DNA of 64,000 nt from CAWCWK01 sp963842125 (GTDB lineage: Bacteria > Pseudomonadota > Alphaproteobacteria > Rhizobiales > CAWCWK01). The notes beneath the pieces are model-generated. The model was not told the DNA's origin. It ran no database searches and saw only the letters and a list, made by a program, of their open reading frames with translations. Numbering within the stretch: position 1 is the first letter of the stretch; each line of letters begins with the position of its first letter. Position numbers and translations under genes: made by a program. Location of the stretch: NCBI GenBank assembly GCA_963842125.1, contig CAWJFE010000005.1, positions 744,001 through 808,000 of the forward strand. Reading direction: 5' to 3'. This document shows, one piece after another, positions 41,486 to 51,174 of the stretch.

Positions 41486-42904
41486 ATGGATACACAGCCG
41501 GTACCATCCGGCCGGGCGACGGCTGTCGGCCGGACTGGCCCGTCAGACCTCCTCCAAGGTCGCGCCCGGCATCGCCGCCTCGTACACCGGAGCGCACTCG
41601 CGGCCGGTGACGCGGCGGCAGGCGCCTTCTCCGCTCTGACGCTGCTGACGCTTGGTCGGGTTGGACTTTGGCCGTCGGACGAACAGGGGGGAGCCTTCGT
41701 CGCCACCAACGCCGTGCTCCTCGTCCTTCTCCACCGCGTGATGGGCCTTTACGAGGGCAGCCGGTTCAGTCCGGTCGAGCTCTTCCGGCTACGCGTCATC
41801 GCCGCGCTCGTCTTCGCCGTCGCCACCAGCGTTGCGATCGGATCGTTGACGGTGCCGCTCGCGCTGCTGGAGATCGGCGCCGTCACATTCGCAGTCGTTC
41901 TCGGCGTCGGCCTCGTCGGCCACGCCGGCGTCAGGCGCGCGCTCGTCACGACCGGGCTCTGGTGCGAACCCGTCGTCGTGGTCGGCGAGCCCGTCCGCGC
42001 TCGACGCCTCGCGGACGCTCTCGACGCCAACCCTCTCCACGGCCTGCGCGCGGCCAACTGCACAACGCCGTTCCTCGCACCCCTCCATGCACCGCCCGAG
42101 GGGGTTCGCTCCGCGCTCCTCGTCGCATCCGGCGATTGGCGGGCCGATCTCGCGCTCGCCGCGCGGCTTGATTATCCGAATGTCATCCTCGTCGGCGAGG
42201 ACGCCGGGCTGCAGACGCTCTGGCTACGCAGCCGCGCGGTCGCGGGCGCGGTCGGGATCGAGATGCGCCACGGTCTTCTCGTCGCGGCCAATCTCCGGCT
42301 GAAGCGCGCGTTCGACCTCTGCCTCGCTGTCCCGGCACTCCTGGTGGCCGGCATTGCGATCGGGCTCGGGGCCCTCGCCGTTTGGTGCGTCGACCGGGGT
42401 GATCCTTTCTACGCACAGGTCCGCACCGGGCGCGGCGGCCAGGCAATCCGGGTCGCCAAGCTTCGGACGATGTATCGCGACGCGGACGCGCGCCTGACGC
42501 GTCATCTGGCCGAGCATCCGGCCGCGCGGGCGGAGTGGGCGAGCCGGTTCAAGCTTCGGGACGACCCCCGCGTCCTGCCGGGCGTCGGCCACCTCCTTCG
42601 GCGCCTGAGCATCGACGAGCTACCCCAGCTTCTCGCCGTCGTTCGGGGCGAGTTGAGCCTCGTCGGGCCGCGCCCGTTCCCGGACTACCATCTCTCCGCC
42701 TTCGACGAGACGTTTCAGGCTCTGCGCTCGAGCATCACACCCGGCCTCTCCGGCTTCTGGCAGATCACGGAGCGCGGAACGGCCGATCTCGCCGGCCAGC
42801 AGCGCGCCGACGAGTTCTATATCCACAACTGGTCGGTCTGGCTCGATCTCTACATCCTGGTCCACACCGTACCGGCTGTCCTTGGCGGACGCGGCGCGCG
42901 CTGA
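41486..42904 (+). CDS. Undecaprenyl-phosphate sugar phosphotransferase (WbaP/ExoY-like)
   Basis: A 472-residue membrane enzyme that would start exopolysaccharide repeat synthesis by moving a sugar-1-phosphate to undecaprenyl phosphate. The N-terminal half has several membrane segments and a CoA-binding-like middle domain. The C-terminal bacterial sugar transferase domain begins at KRAFDLCLAVPALLVAG and contains KLRTMYRDAD, LLRRLSIDELPQLL and GPRPFPDYH, all conserved catalytic segments. It follows the epimerase with a 30-base gap. Confidence 0.92.
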   Translation: MDTQPVPSGRATAVGRTGPSDLLQGRARHRRLVHRSALAAGDAAAGAFSALTLLTLGRVGLWPSDEQGGAFVATNAVLLVLLHRVMGLYEGSRFSPVELFRLRVIAALVFAVATSVAIGSLTVPLALLEIGAVTFAVVLGVGLVGHAGVRRALVTTGLWCEPVVVVGEPVRARRLADALDANPLHGLRAANCTTPFLAPLHAPPEGVRSALLVASGDWRADLALAARLDYPNVILVGEDAGLQTLWLRSRAVAGAVGIEMRHGLLVAANLRLKRAFDLCLAVPALLVAGIAIGLGALAVWCVDRGDPFYAQVRTGRGGQAIRVAKLRTMYRDADARLTRHLAEHPAARAEWASRFKLRDDPRVLPGVGHLLRRLSIDELPQLLAVVRGELSLVGPRPFPDYHLSAFDETFQALRSSITPGLSGFWQITERGTADLAGQQRADEFYIHNWSVWLDLYILVHTVPAVLGGRGAR

Positions 42905-42914
42905 GCGCGTCGGC

Positions 42915-43727
42915 TCAGAAATAGTACGGCGTCCTGGGGTCGAAACGCCCCCTGGTCGCGGCGGCGAGCTTACGGACCATCCATTCCGGGTTTCGCAGGT
43001 TGAACCAGCCGCGCAGCGCGTGCTGCCACAGGGTCTGCTCCCACGCCTTCTCCGGACCGAACCGCGCCAGCACCCGCGCCGACTCGGCGGCCGAGCGATC
43101 GGCGTGGACGACGCTGTTGTTCTCACCCGTGCGCCGGAAGCAGGTGAGCGGTCGGTCGATCCGGGCGTAGGGCGCCATGCTACGGGCGCGCAAGAAGAGG
43201 TCGTAGTCGCTGGCGTCGCGGAAACCGATGTCGAAGCCGCCCAACTCCTCGAAGAGATCGCGCGAGAGATAGGTCGACATGTGCATGATCGGGTTCCAGC
43301 CGAGGCAGGCCTGCATGCGCGCGCTCATCCAGCCGGGCGGCGCGGCGAGATCGCCCAGGGGGCGGTCTGCGTCGTCGATCCAGCGAATGCCGCCTACGAC
43401 CCATCGCCGCCCGCTCGTTCGATAGGTTCGAGCGACCGCATCGAGCGCGCCCTCGAGCATCACATCGTCCGCACCGAGAAAGCCGAGAAGCTCGCCCCGC
43501 GAGTCGAACGAGCCCTTGTTGATGGCGTCGAAGATACCGTCATCCTTGCCCTCGATGACGCGCAGTCCCTCGGCACGGGCCAGCGCGACGGTGTCGTCGG
43601 TGCTCCCACCATCGACGACGACGTGGTCGACTGTGAAGTCCGCCCCCCTGTTGCGCTTTACCGAGGCGATGCAGGCGGCCAGATAGTCGATGCCGTTCCA
43701 GGTCGGCGTGACGACGGTGATAAGCAT
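42915..43727 (-). CDS. Glycosyltransferase family 2
   Basis: A 270-residue GT-A enzyme. It starts MLITVVTPTWNGIDYL, contains VVVDGGSTDDTVALA, the segment IFDAINKGS, and the metal-binding motif FLGADDVML; these place it among GT2 enzymes that use NDP-sugars. ATG 43727 has AAAGGA upstream, and an upstream extension without family resemblance was rejected. It is the last gene of the leftward arm that holds the flippase and polymerase, and is convergent with the WbaP-like gene. Confidence 0.9.
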   Translation of the reverse strand: MLITVVTPTWNGIDYLAACIASVKRNRGADFTVDHVVVDGGSTDDTVALARAEGLRVIEGKDDGIFDAINKGSFDSRGELLGFLGADDVMLEGALDAVARTYRTSGRRWVVGGIRWIDDADRPLGDLAAPPGWMSARMQACLGWNPIMHMSTYLSRDLFEELGGFDIGFRDASDYDLFLRARSMAPYARIDRPLTCFRRTGENNSVVHADRSAAESARVLARFGPEKAWEQTLWQHALRGWFNLRNPEWMVRKLAAATRGRFDPRTPYYF

Positions 43728-43746
43728 GGCTTGGATCCTTTCCGGA

Positions 43747-45024
43747 TCAGGAGACCGCGGGGGTCTGGGATGGGACGGAAGGCGCCGGCAGGGTTCGCAT
43801 CGCGACGAGCGCACCGATCGCGATAGCTCGCGCGCCCGCGCCGAGGGCGAAGGTCGCGCAGGCACCGATCAGACCGAACCAGCTGATGAGGGGAATGAGG
43901 ATGACGAGCGCTAGAACGGTCGCGCCGATATCGACCACCAGCGCGCCATGGCCTTCGTTCGTGCCGTGGAGATAGGCGACGCCGACGACGCCGAGATAGG
44001 AGAAGATGGCCGCGCTGCCCATCCAGCGCACGGCGCCGACGAGTTCCGAGACCGGCGTCGGCATTCCATAGACGATCTGGAGAAGCGTCGTCGGCATGGC
44101 GAGCATGACGAGCGCCATGCCGGCGATGAGCGGTGCGCCGGCGATCATGAAGGGCGCGCAGGCCGTTAGCGCCGCGCGAGCGCCGCCCCGGTGCGCCCGC
44201 GACGCCGCCTGGGGGATGATATTGGCGATGCCCGTCAGCACCGGATTGACGACATTGCCGAGATTGAGCGCGATCTGAAGCGCGCCGGCGGCGGCCGGTC
44301 CGGCCAACGCCGCCAGCGCCCAGGGCAGGCTCTGCACCCGTACGAGGCCGAGAAGGGTGCTGCTGATCGACCATCGGCCGAGTGACCAGAAGTCCGTCGC
44401 CGTGGCGAGAACGGGCGGGCGCGGCGCGCGACAGCGACCGAGCTGAAAGCGCTGGACGGCACAGCCGAGGAGGGACGTCGCGGCCATCGCATAGAGCGCC
44501 ATCGCGAGATCGAGCGCGAACATGGCCGAGAGACCCACGACGAGGGCGGCTTGGCCAAGATAGCTCGTCGCATCGCCGAGAATGGCATCGCGATGGCGGA
44601 AGCGAGCGAGCAGTCCGCGCCGGGCCGCCTCCTGCGCTTGGCTCGCCAGCAGCACGGCCACCGTCGGCCAAAGAAGGCGGGGGTCGATGAGCGTGTGAAC
44701 CAGCCACCCGAGACCGAGAGCGAGGGGCAGGCAGATCGTCGCCGTGATGCGGCCGGCAGTGGCGATGAGCGCCCGTGCCCCGTCCTCGTCGAGGACGGCC
44801 GCGCGAACGGAGAGCGGGTAGAAGACGAGCGAGCCCGCCACGCCCTGCATCAGCGCCAGGATGCCGATGAAGAGGGCGTAGTGTCCGTACTCGGTCAACG
44901 AGACCATTCGGGCGAGCGCGATGTTGAAGGCGAAGGTTCCCGCGCTGACCACGCCCTGATCGACGAGGGTCCAGACGGCCATGGGAACGCTTTGCGAGAC
45001 CGAGGGGCGGAGGAGAGGGCGCAT
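43747..45024 (-). CDS. Polysaccharide flippase, Wzx/MATE-like
   Basis: A 425-residue integral membrane protein with about 12 hydrophobic segments. It opens with VWTLVDQGVVSAGTFAFNIALARMV, the usual N-terminal feature of oligosaccharide flippases, followed by YGHYALFIGILALMQG. It would flip the undecaprenyl-linked repeat unit to the periplasm. It lies between the glycosyltransferase gene (19 bases apart) and the polymerase gene (5 bases apart), consistent with a Wzx/Wzy assembly route. Confidence 0.86.
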   Translation of the reverse strand: MRPLLRPSVSQSVPMAVWTLVDQGVVSAGTFAFNIALARMVSLTEYGHYALFIGILALMQGVAGSLVFYPLSVRAAVLDEDGARALIATAGRITATICLPLALGLGWLVHTLIDPRLLWPTVAVLLASQAQEAARRGLLARFRHRDAILGDATSYLGQAALVVGLSAMFALDLAMALYAMAATSLLGCAVQRFQLGRCRAPRPPVLATATDFWSLGRWSISSTLLGLVRVQSLPWALAALAGPAAAGALQIALNLGNVVNPVLTGIANIIPQAASRAHRGGARAALTACAPFMIAGAPLIAGMALVMLAMPTTLLQIVYGMPTPVSELVGAVRWMGSAAIFSYLGVVGVAYLHGTNEGHGALVVDIGATVLALVILIPLISWFGLIGACATFALGAGARAIAIGALVAMRTLPAPSVPSQTPAVS

Positions 45025-45029
45025 TCGGA

Positions 45030-46379
45030 TCAGGCCGTCCGGCTCGCCAAGGGAAGGGGAGGTAGCGCTATGTCAGTCCGCGCCGGCGCGAGTGCGCCGT
45101 AGACCATCGAAGCACCCACCCCGGCGCCGAAGAGGACCCAGAAGACGACCCCGATCATCGGCCCCTCGAGCGCCACGTCGAAGCTCGCATTGACGAGGGC
45201 CGAGGCGAGGTAGCAGAGAAGAAAGACGAAGAGCCGCGACCATTGCAGGTGCCCGGCACGGGCGGCCTGCCGGCTTCGCGCGATCATCGTCGTCGCCCAT
45301 AGGCCGAGGAGGACGACCCAGAGCGCGAGCCCCGGCACTCCGGCACGGGCGAGGATCGTCATGTGCCCGTTGTGGGGGCTTCGCAGCGCCGGCCCGGGGA
45401 GACCGAGCGTATAGCCATCGTCGACGGCGAGGTTCACGCCAAAACCCTTGCCGGTCCAGAAATGGGGGCCATGAACGGTGTAGGCGACGATGTCGCTCCA
45501 CCATTCGAGCCGCCATTCCTTGGTGCCGTCGAGCCCCTCGTCGCCCGACGCACCGACGACGCTGATGATGTTGTCGATCATCTGCGCCACCTGAAGAGAG
45601 CGTTCGACGCCCGGCAGCCGGATCTCGACATCGGCGACGTAGAGCGCCGTGAGGACTGGAACGAGCGCGATCCCTGCCAGCACCATCGGGCGAATGCGGC
45701 CGGCCAGCAGTGCGGCGAGCCCGAGGGGCAGCAGGATGGAGAGCATGCCGCCCCGGCTCAGCGCGCAGAGAAAGGCGATGCTGACGACGAGTGCCACCAT
45801 CTGCCACCGCGCGACGGCCGTGAAGCCCAAGAGCGCGAAGACGGCGGCGCCGGCAACGTGAACGCTCGCCTCTCCGCCCCGCAACTGCATCATGAACGCC
45901 CCCGATACGGGCCAGCGCGGCATCGCGTCGCCAAGGACGATGTTGAAGACGTAGAGCGGCACGACGGCGATGGCGTAGAGCGCGAAGAAGCGCGCGGCCC
46001 AGCCGATGGCACGGTCGATCCGCGACGGGTCCTCGAGGATGAGGTTCGCCATCACGAGCGCGAAGAGCCCGTAGACGAGGACAACCGCGTCACGCGCTGC
46101 GTCGAGCCCATAGACACCGAGATAGGGGAGCATCCGCAGCACGGTCCAACCGATCGCGACGGCGAGGACGAGAACCGGCCCGTTGAAGAGCACGGCTGCC
46201 GAAGGGCGGGGGTAGAGGAGCGTGACGAGGCCGATGAAGAGCATGGCCTCGGCCGGAAAGAAGGGCGGGACGCCTGCATAGGCAAAGCCCTTGCCAAAAA
46301 CGGCATAGGCCGCGACGCAAAGGAGAAGGGCTGCGAAATAGCGATCGTGAAAGACGGACGTCACCCCGTCCGCCCCCAT
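45030..46379 (-). CDS. O-antigen ligase / Wzy-like polymerase
   Basis: A 449-residue multi-pass membrane protein. It has about 11 hydrophobic segments, a large periplasmic loop around residues 290-345 (VEIRLPGVERSLQVAQM, DEGLDGTKEWRLEWW) and SPHNGHMTILARAGVPGLA, the last being characteristic of Wzy_C/O-antigen ligase proteins. It would polymerise repeat units. ATG 46379 overlaps the end of the Wzc-like gene by 19 bases and follows a GATGGG element. Confidence 0.85.
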   Translation of the reverse strand: MGADGVTSVFHDRYFAALLLCVAAYAVFGKGFAYAGVPPFFPAEAMLFIGLVTLLYPRPSAAVLFNGPVLVLAVAIGWTVLRMLPYLGVYGLDAARDAVVLVYGLFALVMANLILEDPSRIDRAIGWAARFFALYAIAVVPLYVFNIVLGDAMPRWPVSGAFMMQLRGGEASVHVAGAAVFALLGFTAVARWQMVALVVSIAFLCALSRGGMLSILLPLGLAALLAGRIRPMVLAGIALVPVLTALYVADVEIRLPGVERSLQVAQMIDNIISVVGASGDEGLDGTKEWRLEWWSDIVAYTVHGPHFWTGKGFGVNLAVDDGYTLGLPGPALRSPHNGHMTILARAGVPGLALWVVLLGLWATTMIARSRQAARAGHLQWSRLFVFLLCYLASALVNASFDVALEGPMIGVVFWVLFGAGVGASMVYGALAPARTDIALPPLPLASRTA

Positions 46380-48667
46380 CCCATCTGGTCCGGCCCGGCA
46401 CTGCGGACGTCTCGCGCCAATCGGTTGCGCTTTCGATAGCGGTCTTGCAGCGAGAGACGGTCGTGCTGGCGATAGCGCCGGTATCGCCTCACCTGAACGT
46501 CGGTGAGAACGAGAGCCGCGCGCTCGGTGTTCTTGCGACCGAAGGCTTGCGCGAGCGCCCCGGCGACGGCTTCGCGCGGCGTGCGTCGCCATGCGGCCGC
46601 GAAGAGTACGAGGTCCGCCGTTCGCATGAGGGCAATGGCGCGGGCATCGAGCAGCACGGCTGGCGCTTCGACCAGCACCAGATCGAACTGCCCGCCATGC
46701 TCGCTCAGCCAGTCGCGAAGACCCTGCATACGCTCGAAGCGAGGCAGGCGCATCGCACCCGCCCGTCGATAGGCGCGAAACGCCACATCACCATCGGCCG
46801 ATCCGAGCGAACTCTGCGCGACGAGCGAGACCTCACCTGCGTCGGCGCGATCGAGGCCGGTCTGCGAGGCGTTTGGCGAGCGATCCGCCGCGTTCTCGAC
46901 AACCGCGACCCGCACGTCCTCCTGCGCCAGCACGCTAGCCAGGCCGCGGACAAGCGCAGTCTTGCCCTCGTTCGGATAGGCCGACGCGACGACGATGAGC
47001 CGGGGTCCGGAGCCCGGATCGAGAAGACCGGCACGCACCGCGAGTGCCCGCAGGGCATCCTCGTGTAGCGCATGGTCGGAGGATCGGCTGCGGTTGCCGG
47101 ACCGGTGTGTTGGCGTCGTGGGTACGAGGCCGGCGCAGGGGATACCGAGCGTTCGCGCGGCCTGCTCCGCGCTCGTCAGCCCCGTTTCCCGCATTTCGAG
47201 CGCGAAGACCGAGCCAACGCTCGCGACGCCGCCGGCCAGCGCCCCGAGAACGAGGAAGGCCAGAAGGCGGGGTGAGGAGGGCCGGGGGATGGGCTCGGCT
47301 CGGCTGACGAGCTCGCTCGCATTGGGCGACAATTCGACCATGGCGAGCGCTTCGCGATAGCGTTGGCCGAGCGAGTCGCGCCGTGCGCGGGCGGCGTCGG
47401 TGTCGGCTTCGAGGCGGGCGAGCGTGCGTGCGGCAGCGGCATCAAGACCCGCATCGACGCGGCCGGCTTCGAGCCGATCCTCGAGTCCGGCGAGGGCAGC
47501 GCGGACGCCGACACTGTCGGCGGCGGCCAGCCGGACGGCTTCGGTCATGGCATCGCGCCGGGACTGACGGGCGGCCTCGCGGGCTGCCTCGGCGACGCGG
47601 ACGCGCGGGTGGCCGGGTTTGAGTGTCTCGAGAACGGTTCGCACGGCGGCCTCGGCCGTCAGCTCCGCCGCCAGGGCCTGCCGGACGCGCTCGTAATCCG
47701 CGACGTCCGCCGCCAGGGGGGAGCGATCGGCCACCTCGGCCTCACGAAGCCGGGCGGCGCGTCGTTCGCTCTCCAGAAGAGCCACCCGCATGGCGGACAC
47801 CTGCGCGACGAGGTCACGCACCTGCTGCTCGCTGACCGAGAGGACCCCAATGGGCGTCGGGCCGGCATCGGTGCCGGCGAAAACCTTCTCGCGCACGATC
47901 GCCTCGGCGACCTCGAGCTCCGCCTCGGCGACCTGATCGGCCAGCCAAGCACTCGCCCGCCGCGCACGGGTGCGGCCGACATCGAACTGACTTTGGAGAT
48001 AGGTCTCCGCGAAGACGTTGGCGACGAGAGCGGCGCGTTTCGGCGTTCCGGCCGTGTAGGCAAGCTCGATCATATAGGATTTGCCGTCGTTGCGGACTTC
48101 CAGGCCCTCCTGAAGGTGTCGGATTCGGAGATCGAGCGCAGTCGTCGAAGACGTGGGCGCCTCGCCTGTCAGGCCCGCCATAGGTGGCACGATGCCCTTG
48201 AGAATGTCGGGCGCCGGACCAAGAACCGGGCCGAGGAAGGCTCCGATCTGGGCCAATCCGCCCGCCCGTTCCGGCTCCGGGCCGACTGCGAGAGCGACCT
48301 TGTGGGCAAGTGCTCGCGAGGAGAGGATCGCCATGGCGTCTTTCACCAAAGCGGTCGCGTCGAGCGCCACGGGGGACGCCGTGAGCGCACCTTCGAAACG
48401 CGGTGTCGCGATCACGAGACCGCCCGCGCCGGCAAAGTCGAGCTGGATCATCGCCGCGCTGGTATAGCGTTTGGCAGTCACCATACCGTAGGCCGCCGCC
48501 GATCCGAGTACCAACGCCAGCACGAGCGCAGCCAGTCCGGCATGGCGGCGAAGAGCGTCGATCATGCGCCCGATGGAGACGTCGTAGCCACCTCGGAGAT
48601 CCGGCGCCGGGACGCCGGGGCCTCTCAGTTCTCCAAGGAACCTGTCGTCTATGGCGGGGCCGCTCAC
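46361..48667 (-). CDS. Wzc/ExoP-like polysaccharide co-polymerase with degenerate kinase motifs
   Basis: A protein of about 768 residues. It has two membrane segments: LAALVLALVLGSAAAYGM near residue 40 and LLAFLVLGALAGGVASVGSVF near 470. Between them lies a long coiled-coil periplasmic region, the Wzz/GNVR layout. The C-terminal BY-kinase-like domain has Walker A SAYPNEGKT at about 562-570, but Walker A' reads VRVAVVENAAD and Walker B reads LVLVEAP, losing the usual Asp residues. The tail has three Tyr in an Arg-rich cluster. It probably controls chain length; kinase activity is doubtful. The GTG start at 48667 is a choice; ATG 48565 is the alternative. Confidence 0.82.
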   Translation of the reverse strand: MSGPAIDDRFLGELRGPGVPAPDLRGGYDVSIGRMIDALRRHAGLAALVLALVLGSAAAYGMVTAKRYTSAAMIQLDFAGAGGLVIATPRFEGALTASPVALDATALVKDAMAILSSRALAHKVALAVGPEPERAGGLAQIGAFLGPVLGPAPDILKGIVPPMAGLTGEAPTSSTTALDLRIRHLQEGLEVRNDGKSYMIELAYTAGTPKRAALVANVFAETYLQSQFDVGRTRARRASAWLADQVAEAELEVAEAIVREKVFAGTDAGPTPIGVLSVSEQQVRDLVAQVSAMRVALLESERRAARLREAEVADRSPLAADVADYERVRQALAAELTAEAAVRTVLETLKPGHPRVRVAEAAREAARQSRRDAMTEAVRLAAADSVGVRAALAGLEDRLEAGRVDAGLDAAAARTLARLEADTDAARARRDSLGQRYREALAMVELSPNASELVSRAEPIPRPSSPRLLAFLVLGALAGGVASVGSVFALEMRETGLTSAEQAARTLGIPCAGLVPTTPTHRSGNRSRSSDHALHEDALRALAVRAGLLDPGSGPRLIVVASAYPNEGKTALVRGLASVLAQEDVRVAVVENAADRSPNASQTGLDRADAGEVSLVAQSSLGSADGDVAFRAYRRAGAMRLPRFERMQGLRDWLSEHGGQFDLVLVEAPAVLLDARAIALMRTADLVLFAAAWRRTPREAVAGALAQAFGRKNTERAALVLTDVQVRRYRRYRQHDRLSLQDRYRKRNRLARDVRSAGPDQMGWGRTG

Positions 48668-48946
48668 GGCGCGCGTCCATATCGGGCGAAGGCGATCGGC
48701 GCGCACCGCGAAGACATCGGGCCCGCCGACCCAGGCCAGCGCCGTCCGTATCGCATCACGCGTCGATTCATGTCCAAAGCCCCGCTGCCAATCATGGTGC
48801 CACCCATGGATCACTCTCGGGCACGACGGAATGTGGAAAGGCGAGGTAGGCCGAACGCGTCGGCGGATGGCGCGGCTCCTTGGGGCAGGGTGGTCGACGG
48901 ATCGAGACCGCATCCCGGCGGCACTTCGCGCAGAAACGGACCACGC

Positions 48947-49879
48947 ATGACGCTGCTATCGACGACAGGACCTCCAGCGACGGGCCACGCCTTCGTCGTG
49001 GTGGGGACGGTGCGGAACTGCGCAGCCCATCTCGAACCCGACATCCGCCGCATCCGCGCCGCCCTCGCGCCATTCGGCACGGTGCGGTTCCTGCTCGTCG
49101 AGTCCGACAGCACGGACGATACGGTATCGCGGCTATGCGACCTGGCGGCGAGCGACGTTGGCGTCGCCTTCCTGACTCTCGGCCCACTTGCCGACCGATA
49201 TTCGCGCCGGACCCAGCGCATCGCCGCCTGCCGCAACGCCTATGTCGAAGCCTTGGAGAACGACGATGCCTACGCCGAGGCCGACATCGTCGTCGTCGCC
49301 GATTTCGACGGGCTCAATACGCGACTGACCGCGAAAAGCGTCGGCACGTGCTTTGACCGATCGGACTGGGACGTCTGCACGGCCAATCAGGCCGGCCCCT
49401 ATTACGACGTCTTCGCGCTTCGCCACCCCGACTGGTGTCCGAACGACGCGTGGGCGGAGGAGGCGTTTCTGCGCGCCCATGGCGTCAGCGCGCTGCGAAG
49501 TGTGCGGAGCGCTGTCCACGTGCGCATGATCACGATTCCCGAAACGTCACCCTGGATCGAGGTCGATTCGGCGTTTGGCGGCTTCGCCCTCTATCGCCGC
49601 GCTGCGTTTCGCGAGGGCCGCTACGACGGTTTGACATCGGAGGGGCGCGAGGTGTGCGAACACGTCGCCTTTCACGCGAGGCTGCGTGCGAAGGGCCGGC
49701 GTATCTTCATAAATCCCGGCCTCGTCAATGCCGGTCGCACGGAACATACTCATATCGCGAGGTTGGCAGGAGCGGTGTTGTCACGCGCGTTTCCCCGAGT
49801 GCGCGCGAGCGTTCCGATGCGCACCGGCGCGCGCACAGGTTACCACGATCGCGTTCCCCGGCAGCCGCCCGCTTCATGA
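48947..49879 (+). CDS. Glycosyltransferase-like protein of the exopolysaccharide locus
   Basis: A 310-residue soluble protein. The segment FGTVRFLLVESDSTDDTV resembles the nucleotide-sugar site of GT-A enzymes, and VVADFDGLNTR is a DxD-like metal site. CDLAASDVGVAFLT and DSAFGGFALYRRAAF also fit a glycosyltransferase that has been called capsular-type or CAP59-like in fungi. ATG 48947 is preceded by ACGGA. It is divergent from the Wzc-like gene and followed 77 bases later by the acyltransferase. Its donor sugar is unknown. Confidence 0.75.
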   Translation: MTLLSTTGPPATGHAFVVVGTVRNCAAHLEPDIRRIRAALAPFGTVRFLLVESDSTDDTVSRLCDLAASDVGVAFLTLGPLADRYSRRTQRIAACRNAYVEALENDDAYAEADIVVVADFDGLNTRLTAKSVGTCFDRSDWDVCTANQAGPYYDVFALRHPDWCPNDAWAEEAFLRAHGVSALRSVRSAVHVRMITIPETSPWIEVDSAFGGFALYRRAAFREGRYDGLTSEGREVCEHVAFHARLRAKGRRIFINPGLVNAGRTEHTHIARLAGAVLSRAFPRVRASVPMRTGARTGYHDRVPRQPPAS

Positions 49880-49956
49880 GAGGATGCTCCGAGAACGGGG
49901 TTCCGCCGACGCATGTCGAGCGGATCCTGAGGGCGGGAAATTAGGGGCTGAGATAT

Positions 49957-51159
49957 ATGTCGAACGCATTCGACACAATCGACACGAGAGATCACGCCGG
50001 TGGCGCCGCGCGTTCGGCTGCGTCGCGCGTTTTCCCAATGGAGGGCAGCTTGGTCGTCGACGTTCTCGACCGACCTTGCGCGATCCTGGCGGACTGGTCG
50101 GACCTCGTGTCCCGTGTCGATCGGCCGACCTTCTACCAGGGCGCCCACTGGTGCGCCGCCTGGATGGAGGCTTGCAGAGCGGAAGGGGTCCGCGAGGACG
50201 TCCGGATCGTGACGGTCCGCCTGCATCGTCGTCTCGTTCTCGTCTGGCCGCTCGTTCGGGTCTCGGTCGCCGGCATCGGCGTTCTGCGTGCCTTCGGCGT
50301 CCCCGCGACGCAATATGCCGATGCGCTCGCCGAACCCGGCCCGAACGGAGCTTGCGCCTTGTCGCTCGCTTTGAAGGCGCTGCGAGCCACGCCCGACGTC
50401 GGCGCGATCTGCTTGACGGGTCTGCGCGCGGACGCCCGTCTCGCCAGCCTGCCGGGTATTGCCGATGGCGAGAGCGATGGTGATCGCTGGCAAGTGTCCA
50501 ACCGGCGTTCGGCACCGATCTTCCGGTGCCGGACACCAGCCGGCGAGGGCGGCCCGAAGCGGCGCAGCGGACGCAGCCTCAACGCGCTGCGCCGTCATAT
50601 GCGAGGCTTGGAGGAGCACGGCGTCACCGCATTCGAGGACGTCGCGACCCGCGCGGTGCCGGCGCTCATCGATGAAACGCTAACGCTGAAGGCCGCGTGG
50701 TGCGCCGAGAACGGCATGGTCAGCGCCGGCTATCTCCATCCCGCCAATGCGGAAGCCGCCCGGCGGCTGGCCTCAATGGGGCGATTGCGAGCCACGCGCC
50801 TTACGGTCGGTGGCGAGACCGCCGCTACCGAGATCGGTATCGTCGACGCCGGCCGATACGTGTCGCTGATGCAGGCCTACGACCAGCGCTATGCCGGCCA
50901 CGCCCCCGGTCGTCTCCTCCTCCAGCACACCATCGAGACGATGCCACCGGACGTCGCCGAGTTCGACTTCATGCCGCCGTCACTGCCCCACAAGACGGAG
51001 TGGACGGCGCATAGCGTCGCCGTCGCCGACTACTCGCTGGCGTTCAATAGGACCGGCCGCCTCGCATTGGCCTATCTCGAACAGGGCCGGCCGAAACTCG
51101 TACGGGTAATGCGTGCTATGCCGCTGTCACTGCGGAGGTGGTTGCTCAGGCGGTACTGA
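49957..51159 (+). CDS. BcsL/CelD-type GNAT acyltransferase
   Basis: A 400-residue protein with the CelD/BcsL layout: an N-terminal domain with DLVSRVDRPTFYQGAHWCAAW and LVWPLVRVSVAGIGVLRAFG, then a C-terminal GNAT-like domain with RRHMRGLEEHG, ETLTLKAAWCAENG, AATEIGIVDAGRYVSLMQAYD and APGRLLLQHTIE. Members acylate polysaccharides or their precursors. It is co-oriented with the glycosyltransferase-like gene upstream and convergent with the second beta-helix gene. The acyl donor and acceptor cannot be read from the sequence. Confidence 0.83.
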   Translation: MSNAFDTIDTRDHAGGAARSAASRVFPMEGSLVVDVLDRPCAILADWSDLVSRVDRPTFYQGAHWCAAWMEACRAEGVREDVRIVTVRLHRRLVLVWPLVRVSVAGIGVLRAFGVPATQYADALAEPGPNGACALSLALKALRATPDVGAICLTGLRADARLASLPGIADGESDGDRWQVSNRRSAPIFRCRTPAGEGGPKRRSGRSLNALRRHMRGLEEHGVTAFEDVATRAVPALIDETLTLKAAWCAENGMVSAGYLHPANAEAARRLASMGRLRATRLTVGGETAATEIGIVDAGRYVSLMQAYDQRYAGHAPGRLLLQHTIETMPPDVAEFDFMPPSLPHKTEWTAHSVAVADYSLAFNRTGRLALAYLEQGRPKLVRVMRAMPLSLRRWLLRRY

Positions 51160-51174
51160 CGACACTCTTCGCAC

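Noticed and set aside
47363..48946. Long rightward open frame of more than 500 codons upstream of the glycosyltransferase-like gene
   Set aside because: It lies antisense to the Wzc-like gene and has no recognisable domain until the ATG at 48947. GC-rich third positions open the opposite frame; the gene was trimmed to 48947-49879.
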